DNA of 64,000 nucleotides from Polaribacter haliotis (GTDB lineage Bacteria; Bacteroidota; Bacteroidia; Flavobacteriales; Flavobacteriaceae), in NCBI RefSeq assembly GCF_014784055.1, contig NZ_CP061813.1, positions 1,746,001 through 1,810,000 of the forward strand. Direction: 5' to 3'. The translations under genes and the position numbers were made by a program. Shown here piece after piece: positions 17,390 to 26,822 of this stretch. How positions within the stretch are numbered: the first letter of the stretch is position 1; the number at the start of each line of letters is the position of its first letter. The notes beneath the pieces were generated by a model that worked only from the letters and a program-made list of their open reading frames with translations, made no database searches and had not been told where the DNA came from.

Positions 17390-18889
17390 ATGGGAGCTTT
17401 AAACACAAAAATAATTTATCGTTTTTTAGGTATTACTGCCATTCTAAATGGACTGTTTATGTTTTTGGCTGTACCTTTTAGCATGCATTATAACGAACCT
17501 GAAAAATGGGGCATTTTAAATGCTGGTATTATAACCGTTTTTATAGGAATTCTTTTCTATTTTTTAAATAAACCTACCAATACAAATATTCAAAAAAAAG
17601 AAGGATATTTAATTGTTACTTTAGGATGGCTAACCCTATCTTTTACAGGAATGTTACCTTATATATTATCTGGATCTATACCAAGTATTACAGATGCTTT
17701 TTTCGAAACAATTTCTGGATATTCTACAACAGGTTCGTCTATATTAACAGATATAGACAATATGCCAAAAGGAATTTTATTTTGGCGAAGTGCAACACAT
17801 TGGATTGGTGGAATGGGAATTATAGTTTTAACAATTGCAATTTTACCTTTATTAGGAATTGGAGGAATGCAATTGTTTATGGCAGAAGCCCCAGGACCAT
17901 CTGCAGACAAATTACACCCAAGAATTACAGATACTGCAAAAAGACTATATTTAATTTACGTTATACTTACGTTAACCGAATTCTTTCTATTAAAATTTGC
18001 TGGTATGACTTGGTTTGATGCCATAAACCATGCAATGGCAACTATGAGTACTGGAGGTTTTTCTACAAAGTCGGATAGTGTTGCATTTTACAATGGAAAT
18101 CCATTAATACAATACATTATAATTGCATTTATGTTTATTGCAGGAACCAATTTTGTTTTGACATATTTTGCTTTGAAGGGAAAAATTCAACGTGTTTTTC
18201 AAAGTGAAGAATTTAAATATTATTTATTTGGTGTTTTAGGAGTAAGTGCAATTATTTCAATCATAATTATCTTTTTTCAGGACCCAAATTTAGAAAGTGT
18301 TTTAGCTCATCCACAAGTTTTAGGAGAAACAGAAAGTGCGATTAGACATTCGTTATTTATGGTAACCTCAGTAGTTACAACTACAGGTTTTGTAACTGCC
18401 GATTTTACCATGTGGAACTTTTTTGCAACTGGAATTTTCTTTGCGCTATTTTTTACTGGAGGTTCTGCAGGTTCTACAAGTGGTGGGATTAAAGTTGTTA
18501 GACATATTATAATGCTGAAAAATAGCTTTTTAGAATTCAAAAAAGCATTACATCCAAATGCAATTATTCCTGTAAGATATGATGATAAAACTGTAAGTCA
18601 GACTATTGTATTTAACATACTATCGTTCTTTATAATATATATGTTAATATTTATTATATCTTCTGTAGTACTTACTTTATTAGGTTTAGATTTTATGTCT
18701 GCTTTAGGAGCTGCAGCTTCTTCTTTAGGTAATATTGGACCTGCAATTGGCTCTGTAAGTCCTATAGATAATTTTGCACATTTATCGAATGCTGCAAAAT
18801 GGTTTTGTTCTTTTTTAATGCTAATTGGTCGTTTAGAATTATTTACAGTTTTAATTTTATTTACACCATTCTTTTGGCGTAAGAATTAA
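17390..18889 (+). CDS. trkH: Trk potassium transporter membrane subunit TrkH
   Basis: This 499-aa inner-membrane channel subunit imports potassium together with TrkA. It has the four pseudo-repeats of the superfamily, each with a pore-loop filter: GYSTTGSSIL, MSTGGFSTKSDS, VTTTGFVTADF and SLGNIGPAIG. The N- and C-terminal helices are complete. It is immediately downstream of trkA, as in many Bacteroidota, and probably cotranscribed. A 100-base AT-rich gap without a clear terminator follows. Confidence 0.94.
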   Translation: MGALNTKIIYRFLGITAILNGLFMFLAVPFSMHYNEPEKWGILNAGIITVFIGILFYFLNKPTNTNIQKKEGYLIVTLGWLTLSFTGMLPYILSGSIPSITDAFFETISGYSTTGSSILTDIDNMPKGILFWRSATHWIGGMGIIVLTIAILPLLGIGGMQLFMAEAPGPSADKLHPRITDTAKRLYLIYVILTLTEFFLLKFAGMTWFDAINHAMATMSTGGFSTKSDSVAFYNGNPLIQYIIIAFMFIAGTNFVLTYFALKGKIQRVFQSEEFKYYLFGVLGVSAIISIIIIFFQDPNLESVLAHPQVLGETESAIRHSLFMVTSVVTTTGFVTADFTMWNFFATGIFFALFFTGGSAGSTSGGIKVVRHIIMLKNSFLEFKKALHPNAIIPVRYDDKTVSQTIVFNILSFFIIYMLIFIISSVVLTLLGLDFMSALGAAASSLGNIGPAIGSVSPIDNFAHLSNAAKWFCSFLMLIGRLELFTVLILFTPFFWRKN

Positions 18890-18989
18890 TTAACTTATTA
18901 TAATTATATATTATCTTATTGTTAATTCCTTTTTTAAAAGTTATTATATCTTATTTTTTAGTATTTTAGATGTCTCAAAAATCTTAATT

Positions 18990-21431
18990 ATGAAGAAAAA
19001 ATACTTTTTAAAGACAACTTTATTACTAATCATCTTTTTATCAGCATTAACAATTAATTCACAAACGACTGGAGATATTGCTTTTGTTGGTTTTAATGTA
19101 GAAACCTCAGAAGGTGACAAAGATTTCTCTATTGCAATATTATCAGATTTAGCAACAAACTCAATAATATATATTACTGATAATGAATCAAATGGTACTG
19201 GAGGTTTTGTTTCTGGGGAAGGAGCTTTGGCATGGAATTCTGGTAGTTCAATAATTAAATCCGGCACAATAGTAGTTTTTTCAGATGTAAATAATGACAC
19301 TTCAAGAACTGTTTCAATTGGAAATGTAACAGAGCCAGATGCAGGTTTTAATCCAACAGATAAAGATGGTTTGTTTATTTATACTGGTACAGATGAAAAT
19401 ACAGTAACCACATTTATATATGGTTTACAGATTGGAAATGACCCAACACAAACTGGAGATTTAACTGGAACTGGTTTAACAACTGGAACTTCACATGTAG
19501 TTATTGATAATAGTGCGTCACCTGATGGAGGTTTTTATAATGGATCTAAATTAAATCAAACTTCATACAGTGATTATTTATCCTTAATATCTGTTAAAAC
19601 AAATTGGTCCACAACAACAGGAAATGGAGAAACATTCGCAATTCCTTTCTCCCAAGAGTCATTCACCATAAATACAACAAATTGGACAGGAAGTGATTTA
19701 ACAGATGGTAATGATTGGTCATTAGCCACAAACTGGAGTAATGGTGTACCAACATCAAGTTCTTTAGTTACCATTCCAGATGTTACAAATGCCCCAGAAA
19801 TAAGAACTAGTACAAATGCAATAGTTGGTAATATGTCTATTTCAGAAACTGATGGTTTATCAGTATTAAGTGGTTCTTTAACGATTTCTGGAAACTTAAC
19901 AATTAATTCTGGTAGTTCTTTATATTTAGAATCTAAAATGACAGCCTCAAAAACGATTGATGCAGCTTCTGTGATTTTAAATGGAAGTTATACTTCTGCA
20001 GATGCAAATAGCTTTTTTTATTTTACGGAAACTTATATTAATGATTCAATTGGTTGGACTTTAATTTCTTCTCCAACTGTTAATGAAAGTATTCAAGAAT
20101 TTACAACTTTTAATAAGATTTTAACTAGTACAACAGTTGGTAAAGAAAATAATTTTGGAATTGCTCCTTACAATAACGATGGTACTGCATGGAATTATTA
20201 TACAGGTGCCACAGATGGTACAACATATGGAACTGGAACTTATCCATTAAACGCATCTAATAATTTTATTTCAGGAAAAGGATATACAATCTTACAAAAC
20301 TCTGCATTTGGTTCAAATACCGCAAAAGGAAATATAGGTTTTAAAGGAAATATTAAAACAGATTTTGTAGAAATTCCAATAACAGATAAAAGTCCTCCTG
20401 GTGGAACTGGAAATGCATTTAATTTAGTTGGAAATCCATATCCTTCTTTTATTCCCTTTAACACAAATGGTGGTGCTGTAAACCTTCTAACTGCAAATAC
20501 AGATATCTTAGAAGAAGAAACGATTTGGCTATGGGATAAAAAAGATACAGAGATTCAGTCGTCATATATTACAGTAAATCAAACAACAACTGTTGGAACT
20601 GGAGTAAACCAAAGACCTTCTTTACATATTGCTCCAGCACAAGGTTTTTTTGTAAAATCTAAATCTACAGGAGGTAATTTTAATTTTACAGAAGGAATGC
20701 AGAGTCATCAAAGTTCTGGAACCTTTAATAAGTCTGTAAATTTACGCCCAGAAATTCAATTAAGTATTGCTTCTAAAGACGTTTTAAAAAGTACTTCAAT
20801 TTATTATTATAAAAATAAAACGATTGGTTTCGATAATGGTTATGATAGCTCAACCTTTGGTGGAGTAGGTACTTCTTTCTCTGTTTACACAAAATTAGTT
20901 TCTAATGAAGATGATAGGAATTTGGCAATACAAACATTACCAACTTCAAACTACGAAAACATGGTAATTCCTGTTGGTGTAAAAGCAACAAAAAATTCGG
21001 AAATTACATTTTCTGCAAACTCTTTAAATTTACCAGATGGATATATGGTTTTTCTAGAAGATAAATTAACAAAAGCGTATACACGTTTAGATAACACTAA
21101 TAGCGAATATACTGTTACCATAGACAACAATGTTGTTGAAAACCGTTTTTTTATTCACACTACAACCTCTTCTGTCTTAAATAACGATACAGAAAATTTA
21201 AATAATGTTGTTATTTTTAAAACGAATAATTCTAATTTAAAAGTTACAGGTTTAAATGTAGCAAAAGCAAAAATTAGCTTATTTAATGTTTTAGGTAAAC
21301 AGGTATTTACAACTACTTTCGATGGAAATTTAAACAATACTATATCTTTGCCAAATTTAGCTACTGGTATGTATATTGTTAAATTAAAAACAGCAAACAG
21401 CACAAATACAAAAAAAATAATTATAGATTAA
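18990..21431 (+). CDS. Large secreted surface protein with a type IX secretion type A sorting signal
   Basis: This 813-aa protein has a signal peptide (MKKKYFLKTTLLLIIFLSALTINSQ, cleavage near residue 25). An N-terminal beta-rich domain follows (GDIAFVGFNVETSEGDKDFSIAILSDL), which is lamin-tail-like or adhesin-like. The middle is a long Thr/Ser/Asn/Gly-rich beta region with strand repeats (SVLSGSLTISGNLTINSGSSLYLESK). It ends in a type A T9SS sorting domain (LFNVLGKQVFTTTFDGNLNNTISLPNLATGMYIVKLKT, terminating KKIIID). It should be exported and anchored at the cell surface. I see no catalytic motif. A 55-aa peptide gene follows 26 bases downstream and may be cotranscribed. Confidence 0.82.
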   Translation: MKKKYFLKTTLLLIIFLSALTINSQTTGDIAFVGFNVETSEGDKDFSIAILSDLATNSIIYITDNESNGTGGFVSGEGALAWNSGSSIIKSGTIVVFSDVNNDTSRTVSIGNVTEPDAGFNPTDKDGLFIYTGTDENTVTTFIYGLQIGNDPTQTGDLTGTGLTTGTSHVVIDNSASPDGGFYNGSKLNQTSYSDYLSLISVKTNWSTTTGNGETFAIPFSQESFTINTTNWTGSDLTDGNDWSLATNWSNGVPTSSSLVTIPDVTNAPEIRTSTNAIVGNMSISETDGLSVLSGSLTISGNLTINSGSSLYLESKMTASKTIDAASVILNGSYTSADANSFFYFTETYINDSIGWTLISSPTVNESIQEFTTFNKILTSTTVGKENNFGIAPYNNDGTAWNYYTGATDGTTYGTGTYPLNASNNFISGKGYTILQNSAFGSNTAKGNIGFKGNIKTDFVEIPITDKSPPGGTGNAFNLVGNPYPSFIPFNTNGGAVNLLTANTDILEEETIWLWDKKDTEIQSSYITVNQTTTVGTGVNQRPSLHIAPAQGFFVKSKSTGGNFNFTEGMQSHQSSGTFNKSVNLRPEIQLSIASKDVLKSTSIYYYKNKTIGFDNGYDSSTFGGVGTSFSVYTKLVSNEDDRNLAIQTLPTSNYENMVIPVGVKATKNSEITFSANSLNLPDGYMVFLEDKLTKAYTRLDNTNSEYTVTIDNNVVENRFFIHTTTSSVLNNDTENLNNVVIFKTNNSNLKVTGLNVAKAKISLFNVLGKQVFTTTFDGNLNNTISLPNLATGMYIVKLKTANSTNTKKIIID

Positions 21432-21457
21432 TTTACGATAAATAAAATTTTAAAAAG

Positions 21458-21625
21458 ATGAAAAAACAAATAGAAAATAATAAAGATATTTCTCGTAAAG
21501 ATGCCATTAAAAAAATTGGTAATTATGGAAAATATGCTGCATTGACAGCACTTGGAACTTATATGATACTAAATCCACAAAAGGCACAAGCACAAAGCCC
21601 AGAAGCTCCTGGAGCCGGTTTTTAA
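21458..21625 (+). CDS. 55-aa putative exported peptide downstream of the T9SS surface protein
   Basis: This short open frame begins MKKQIENNKDISRKDAIKK and ends SPEAPGAGF before TAA. It has a charged N-terminus, an SRKDAIKK stretch resembling a twin-arginine motif with RK in place of RR, a modest hydrophobic core (YAALTALGTYMIL), and an AQAQ site that fits signal peptidase I. Cleavage there would leave about ten residues, QSPEAPGAGF. It lies 26 bases after the surface-protein gene and before a strong terminator, so it is probably the last gene of that operon. Codon use resembles its neighbours. The function is unknown; a peptide signal, a maturation partner or a membrane-anchored microprotein are all possible. 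Confidence 0.7.
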   Translation: MKKQIENNKDISRKDAIKKIGNYGKYAALTALGTYMILNPQKAQAQSPEAPGAGF

Positions 21626-21650
21626 TACAACTCACAAGAATTCATAAATT

Positions 21651-21677
21651 AAAACCTACTTTTTTAAGTAGGTTTTT
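21651..21677 (+). terminator. Intrinsic terminator after the small peptide gene
   Basis: AAACCTACTT and AAGTAGGTTT form a stem with a short T loop, followed by a T run. It groups the peptide gene with the upstream T9SS gene and separates both from murI. Confidence 0.9.
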
Positions 21678-21678
21678 C

Positions 21679-21686
21679 TATTTTTA
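21679..21686 (+). promoter_or_regulatory. -7 promoter box of murI
   Basis: TATTTTTA ends 5 nt before the murI ATG at 21692 and follows directly after the terminator. It is a leaderless candidate. Confidence 0.45.
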
Positions 21687-21691
21687 CATAG

Positions 21692-22483
21692 ATGGCAATT
21701 AACAAATATCCTATTGGTTTTTTCGACTCTGGAGTAGGAGGTACTTCTATCTGGAAAGAAGTAATTTCTCTTTTACCAAATGAAGATTCTATATATCTTT
21801 CTGATAGTAAAAATGCGCCTTATGGCGAAAAATCTAAAAATGAAATTATAGATTTATGTATAAAAAATACCGATTTTTTATTAAAACAAAATTGTAAATT
21901 AATAGTTGTAGCTTGCAATACAGCTACCACAAATGCAATTGACTTTTTAAGAGAAAGGTATTCCATTCCATTTATTGGAATAGAACCTGCAATTAAACCA
22001 GCAGCATTAACTACAAAAACAAATACAATTGGCATTTTAGCTACAAAAGGTACATTAAACAGTTCTTTGTTTGAAAAAACTTCAAGCAGTTTTAGAAAAG
22101 ACATTTACATCGAAGAAATCATTGGAAAAGGTTTGGTTGAGTTAATTGAAAATGGAAAATTATATTCCAAAGAAATGACTTCTCTCTTAAAATCTTATTT
22201 ACATCCATTATTAGAGAAAAATATAGATTTTTTAGTTTTGGGTTGTACTCACTACCCATATCTAATTCCTCAAATTAGAGAAATTATTGGCGGTAAAATA
22301 AATATTATAGACTCTGGAGAAGCTGTTGCAAAACAAACTAAAGCTATTTTAAACAAGTTTTATTTATTAAACTCTAAAGAAAATATAGCAAAACATACGT
22401 TATATATCAATAAAGAAAAAGAAGTATTAGAACAATTAATAGCAGAAAAAGAAAACATAAAAATTATTCGAAAAAAATTTTAG
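21692..22483 (+). CDS. murI: Glutamate racemase
   Basis: This 263-aa cytoplasmic enzyme interconverts L- and D-glutamate to supply D-Glu for peptidoglycan. It shows the two-cysteine mechanism: FFDSGVGGTS (Asp12), VVACNTATT with Cys75, and LGCTHYP with Cys185 and His187. Length and motif order match the family. It stands between a terminator and a convergent PorP-like gene whose stop overlaps its own by four bases (TTAG). Confidence 0.95.
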   Translation: MAINKYPIGFFDSGVGGTSIWKEVISLLPNEDSIYLSDSKNAPYGEKSKNEIIDLCIKNTDFLLKQNCKLIVVACNTATTNAIDFLRERYSIPFIGIEPAIKPAALTTKTNTIGILATKGTLNSSLFEKTSSSFRKDIYIEEIIGKGLVELIENGKLYSKEMTSLLKSYLHPLLEKNIDFLVLGCTHYPYLIPQIREIIGGKINIIDSGEAVAKQTKAILNKFYLLNSKENIAKHTLYINKEKEVLEQLIAEKENIKIIRKKF

Positions 22484-23466
22484 AAACTTCCGTAATTAGA
22501 ATTAATATTAGGGCAAGCCGCTGCTCTTGGCTCTCTTGTCCATAAATTAATTCCTAAAGTAATTTGGTGGAAACCAGAATTAGATAAAACAATATCATTT
22601 AATTGATTTGTGTAAGTGTAAGAAAACATTAAGTTTTTATAATTTAAACCAACAATTGGACTTATAAATTGTGAATTTTCTATGGAATTAGAATCAAAAC
22701 TTCTTCTATAAGATAACGCTGCCCAAAGTTGAGATTTTGAAAATCTTTTGTAGGCTTTTATATTTACATCTGCAATTGTTTCTCCAAGACTTTCTTTATA
22801 TTGAAACATAATCGAGGGTTCCCACTGTACAAAGTTTTCTTCTTCCCCAAAATAATAACCTGCAGATAAAATATAGTTTCTTAAATCTAAAGGCTCTTGC
22901 ACGTTTAAATTGTTTTTCGCTGTTAATAATAAATTTTTAACAGTAAAGTAAGTTGCCAAACCTCCTCTATGATAAGCAACACTAAAATCTGCATTATAAT
23001 AACTTGTGCTTTCTATAATAGCTGCTACACCAGTATCTCCTGTAAAAGTTCTTTGATCGGATTGATTTTGAACAAACGTAAATGCCAAACCAAAAGAAAG
23101 TTGCTTAAACATTTTGCTATTACTCATTGGTAAATGGTATGCATAAGTTCCTTGCAAACCTTTCTGAGAATGGAATCCGTTTTCATCATTAAACAAAATT
23201 AAACCATAACCAGCATTCGATTCTTCTCCAAATTTTGTATGAAAACTTAACGTTTGTAATTCTGGAGCATTTGGTACACCTGCCCATTGCTTTCTTGCAG
23301 TTAATCGTAATTTACTAGAATTACCAATACCTGCAGCAGATGGATGCAATAAAAAAACATTATCAGATAAATAATCTGTATAAATTGGTAACGTTTCTTG
23401 TGCTTGATTATTTATCGTAAAGAAAACGAGAAGTAAAAAGCAAAACCTAATGTAAATTAACTTCAT
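22480..23466 (-). CDS. PorP/SprF-family type IX secretion-associated outer-membrane protein
   Basis: This 328-aa outer-membrane barrel has a signal peptide (cleavage near NNQAQ, residue 22). The PorP/SprF N-terminal signature is present (LPIYTDYLSDNVFLLHPSAAGIGNSSKLRLTARKQWAGVPNAPELQTLSFH), followed by alternating strands. Such proteins pair with T9SS cargo, often SprB-like adhesins, and help attach or export it. Here it is not beside a giant adhesin; the nearest T9SS cargo is the surface protein two genes away. A TATATTTG box lies 25 bases upstream. The specific partner is unknown. Confidence 0.88.
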   Translation of the reverse strand: MKLIYIRFCFLLLVFFTINNQAQETLPIYTDYLSDNVFLLHPSAAGIGNSSKLRLTARKQWAGVPNAPELQTLSFHTKFGEESNAGYGLILFNDENGFHSQKGLQGTYAYHLPMSNSKMFKQLSFGLAFTFVQNQSDQRTFTGDTGVAAIIESTSYYNADFSVAYHRGGLATYFTVKNLLLTAKNNLNVQEPLDLRNYILSAGYYFGEEENFVQWEPSIMFQYKESLGETIADVNIKAYKRFSKSQLWAALSYRRSFDSNSIENSQFISPIVGLNYKNLMFSYTYTNQLNDIVLSNSGFHQITLGINLWTREPRAAACPNINSNYGSF

Positions 23467-23786
23467 TAAATCTAGATGAGTTTTAAGTTTTCAAATATAT
23501 TGTTTTTAAAAGAATAAATTGTTCTCTAAATAAAGATTTAACACAGTAATATAAACTCAAAGATGAAACAATTATTATCCACTTTTTTTATTTACTTATT
23601 ATATTAGAACAAATAAGTATAAGTTTTCTATTTACTGATAAAGAATTCAGTTAATTACTACAAAAGGATATTATATTTTTCTTACTTTTATATATTATAA
23701 ATTTTAAATACTAATAATTTAGTGATACCAAATTAAATATTTTAAAATATAAAATTAGTTTATAACATCTTATTACCCTAGAAAAA
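23467..23786. other. 320-base intergenic region between the PorP-like and histidine kinase genes
   Basis: This is AT-rich DNA between divergent genes. On the PorP side a TATATTTG -7 box is visible on the - strand (23492-23499). I see no convincing box for the kinase gene, no hairpin, no conserved RNA and no small ORF that I can support. Confidence 0.5.
23492..23499 (-). promoter_or_regulatory. -7 promoter box of the PorP/SprF gene
   Basis: On the - strand this reads TATATTTG, an exact consensus match, 25 nt before the ATG at 23466. Confidence 0.5.
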
Positions 23787-26700
23787 ATGCTACACTCAAA
23801 AGAAAAAGAAAATAAGTTTCAAACTCTATTTGAAACTATGAATTTAGGTGTCTCTTACCAAGATCATAAAGGCAAAATAATAAATGTTAACCCTGCTGCT
23901 TTAAAAATTTTAGGCCTTACATTAAACCAAATGGAGGGTAAAACTTCTATAGATCCTAGTTGGAAATGTATACATGAAGATGGTTCTGATTTTCCAGGAG
24001 AAACACACCCTAGCATGATAGCTTTAAAAACAGGCATTCCTGTTCTTAATAAAATAATGGGAGTATTTAATATTACTAAAAAAAAATACTGTTGGATAAA
24101 GATAGATGCAATTCCCCAATTTAAAGAAGGAGAAAAAAAACCATTTCAAGTATACACTACTTTCGACGACATAACTATTATTAAGGAAACAGAAATTCAA
24201 TTAAAAGAGAATGAAAGACGTTATATAGGAGCCCAAAAAATGGGTAAGGTAGGAAATTGGGAATACAATATTAAAACTGGTCTTTTATGGGGTTCAAATG
24301 AAACTCTTCGGATTTTTGGGCTAAACCCAGAAAAAAATAATTTTAGTTTAGATTATATAGAAAAAAATATACCAAAACTAAATTTTGTAAGACAAGCTAT
24401 GATCAATTTAATTGAAAAAGGAGAAAAATATGATATCCAATATGAAATTAATGTTCAGAAAAAAATAAAGATAGTTCACTCAAAAGCAAAAATAATATAT
24501 AACATTAATGGTGAAATTTTTAAAATTGCTGGTGTAATACAAGATATTTCTAAAAAGTATAAAAACAAATTAGAATTAAAAGAAAGTGAAGATAAATTTT
24601 TTAAAGTATTTAAAAATAGTTCTAACTCCATTATACTTTCTCGATTAAGCAATTTTGAAATTATAAATATAAATAAAGCAACATTTAAAGTAACTGGCTA
24701 TACAACTAAAGAATTAAAAGGCTTAAAAATGTTTGAAATTGGTATTTGGAAATCTAAAAAAGATTATAAAAAATACGTAAAACAAATATTAAAAAAAGGA
24801 AGAGTTAAAGGTTTCGAAACCACTTTTTTAAAAAAATCTGGAGAAAGTAGAATCTGGAAAATATCTGGAGAAGTAATTCAAATTAAAAAAGAAAAATTTA
24901 CACTTACAATTATAGAAGATGTTACAGAAATAAGAAACGCAGAAATAGAATTAAATAAACAACGAAATTTCACATCTGCAATGACAGAAAACCAACCAGC
25001 TGGTATTGTTGCATGTAATGCAAAAGGCAAATTGGTGTTATTTAATAAAGCTGCAAAAGAATGGCATGGTATAGATGTAATGACGTTTCCAAAAGAACGT
25101 TGGGCAGAAAATTATGGTTTATACAAAAGCGATGGGAAAACATTGTTAAAAGCAGATGAGATCCCTATTTTACAATCATTTCTTGGAAAAAAAATTGTGA
25201 ATTTTGAAATGGTTATTAAGGCAAAGAATCAAAAGCCTAGATATGTAATTTGTAACTCTGCCCCCTTTTATGATTCTTTGGGAAACAAACTAGGCGCACT
25301 AGCTGTAATGAACGATATTACACACCAAAAATCTATAGAAGAGAGCTTAAAAAAAAGCCAGGAAGAAATTAAAAAAGCCCTTTTAGAATTAGAAAGAAGT
25401 GAATTTCTTTTAAATGAATCTGGAAGAATTGCTAAAGTTGGTGCTTGGGAATTTAACATCATTACACAAAAATTACGTTGGTCTAATCAAGTTTTTAAAA
25501 TTCATAAAATTCCTATTGGAGAGGTTCCTCCAATTGAAGAAGCTATAAATTATTACATAGATGGTTCTGCAGAAATATTAGAAAAAGCAATTAATAATAG
25601 TATTAAAAATAATAAAAAATACGATCTAGAACTAAGGTTTCAAAATGCGCTTAAAGAAAAACTTTGGGTAAATGCAATAGGTTACCCTATATTAAATAAA
25701 AAAAATGAAGTAATAGGTATAAGAGGTGTAATACAAGATATTACTGAAAACAAATTAATAAGGGAGAAAATAGAAAAAACTCAAGAAATGCATAGTCTAC
25801 TAGCAAATAACACTAATGATTTAATTTGCTTACAAGAACCAGATAGCACATTTAAATACATTAGCCCTTCTATAAAAAATTTGTTAGGCTACGAACAATC
25901 GGAATTTATTGGTAAACAAGTATTTAGTATTGTACATAAAGATGATGTTTTACCTTTAAGAAAGGTAATGAAAGATAAGATATTCAATAACAACTCTGCA
26001 GAAGCTTATCCTTTTAGAGCACTTCACAAAAATGGCCATTTTGTTTGGTTAGAATTCTTATCATCTCCTGTTCATAAAGATGGCGAAATTAATTACTTTG
26101 TTACTTCTGCTAGAGATATTACACAATGGGTTTTAGCTAAAGAAGAAATTCAAGAATACCAGACATCTCTACAAAAACTTACTACCGAAATTACCATGGT
26201 AGAAGAAAAGCAAAAAAAACAAATTGCTTCTAATATTCACGATCACTTAAGCCAATCTTTGGTTATTTCTAAAATGAAAATTTTAGAATTAAAAGAGAAC
26301 CCAAACTTAACAGTAATAGATGAAGATTTAAAATTTATCGAAGCTCATATTTCTGACGCATTAGAGAATAGTCGTAAAATTACATATGAACTTTCACCAA
26401 CGATATTGTATCAATTAGGAGTTATAGAAGCCATAAATTGGTTAATTGAAGATTTACAAGCGAAGTATAAAATTAAATTTAAATTTAGTACAAACCTAAC
26501 AAATATTAATCTTAGTGAATTAAATTCTATTATTCTTTATAGAAGTATCCAAGAAATACTAACAAATGCTATAAAATATGCAAATGCTTCTCTCGTAAAA
26601 ATAGAAATAAAAAAAACAAACAAAGGAGTAGATCTTTTTATAATAGATAATGGTATTGGGTTTGATACATCTATATTAAATAATTTTAAAAATCAATCTG

Positions 26701-26822
26701 GTTCTGGTTTTGGTTTATTTACTGTTACAGAACGTATTAAAACCATACAAGGTCAATTTTCTATTACATCAAAAATTAATTCAGGCACCAATATTAAAAT
26801 TTTTATCCCCCTTTTAAAATGA
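23787..26822 (+). CDS. Soluble multi-PAS sensor histidine kinase (NarX/DegS-type HisKA_3)
   Basis: This 1011-aa kinase has no transmembrane segment or signal peptide, so it senses in the cytoplasm. I count six PAS/PAC units (roughly residues 8-130, 145-260, 265-385, 390-520, 530-650 and 660-780). A HisKA_3 dimerisation box follows, with phospho-acceptor His818 (NIHDHLSQSL). The HATPase part has an N box (EILTNAIKYA), G1 (DNGIGFD) and G2 (GSGFGLFTVTERI). Its stop overlaps the response-regulator start by four bases, so the pair is translationally coupled. The signal is not known; PAS domains may bind heme, flavin or small ligands. Confidence 0.92.
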   Translation: MLHSKEKENKFQTLFETMNLGVSYQDHKGKIINVNPAALKILGLTLNQMEGKTSIDPSWKCIHEDGSDFPGETHPSMIALKTGIPVLNKIMGVFNITKKKYCWIKIDAIPQFKEGEKKPFQVYTTFDDITIIKETEIQLKENERRYIGAQKMGKVGNWEYNIKTGLLWGSNETLRIFGLNPEKNNFSLDYIEKNIPKLNFVRQAMINLIEKGEKYDIQYEINVQKKIKIVHSKAKIIYNINGEIFKIAGVIQDISKKYKNKLELKESEDKFFKVFKNSSNSIILSRLSNFEIININKATFKVTGYTTKELKGLKMFEIGIWKSKKDYKKYVKQILKKGRVKGFETTFLKKSGESRIWKISGEVIQIKKEKFTLTIIEDVTEIRNAEIELNKQRNFTSAMTENQPAGIVACNAKGKLVLFNKAAKEWHGIDVMTFPKERWAENYGLYKSDGKTLLKADEIPILQSFLGKKIVNFEMVIKAKNQKPRYVICNSAPFYDSLGNKLGALAVMNDITHQKSIEESLKKSQEEIKKALLELERSEFLLNESGRIAKVGAWEFNIITQKLRWSNQVFKIHKIPIGEVPPIEEAINYYIDGSAEILEKAINNSIKNNKKYDLELRFQNALKEKLWVNAIGYPILNKKNEVIGIRGVIQDITENKLIREKIEKTQEMHSLLANNTNDLICLQEPDSTFKYISPSIKNLLGYEQSEFIGKQVFSIVHKDDVLPLRKVMKDKIFNNNSAEAYPFRALHKNGHFVWLEFLSSPVHKDGEINYFVTSARDITQWVLAKEEIQEYQTSLQKLTTEITMVEEKQKKQIASNIHDHLSQSLVISKMKILELKENPNLTVIDEDLKFIEAHISDALENSRKITYELSPTILYQLGVIEAINWLIEDLQAKYKIKFKFSTNLTNINLSELNSIILYRSIQEILTNAIKYANASLVKIEIKKTNKGVDLFIIDNGIGFDTSILNNFKNQSGSGFGLFTVTERIKTIQGQFSITSKINSGTNIKIFIPLLK

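Noticed and set aside
17626..18018. 130-aa ORF in another frame of trkH
   Set aside because: Frame-shifted shadow within a complete TrkH; composition is rich in aromatic and Arg residues with no domain.
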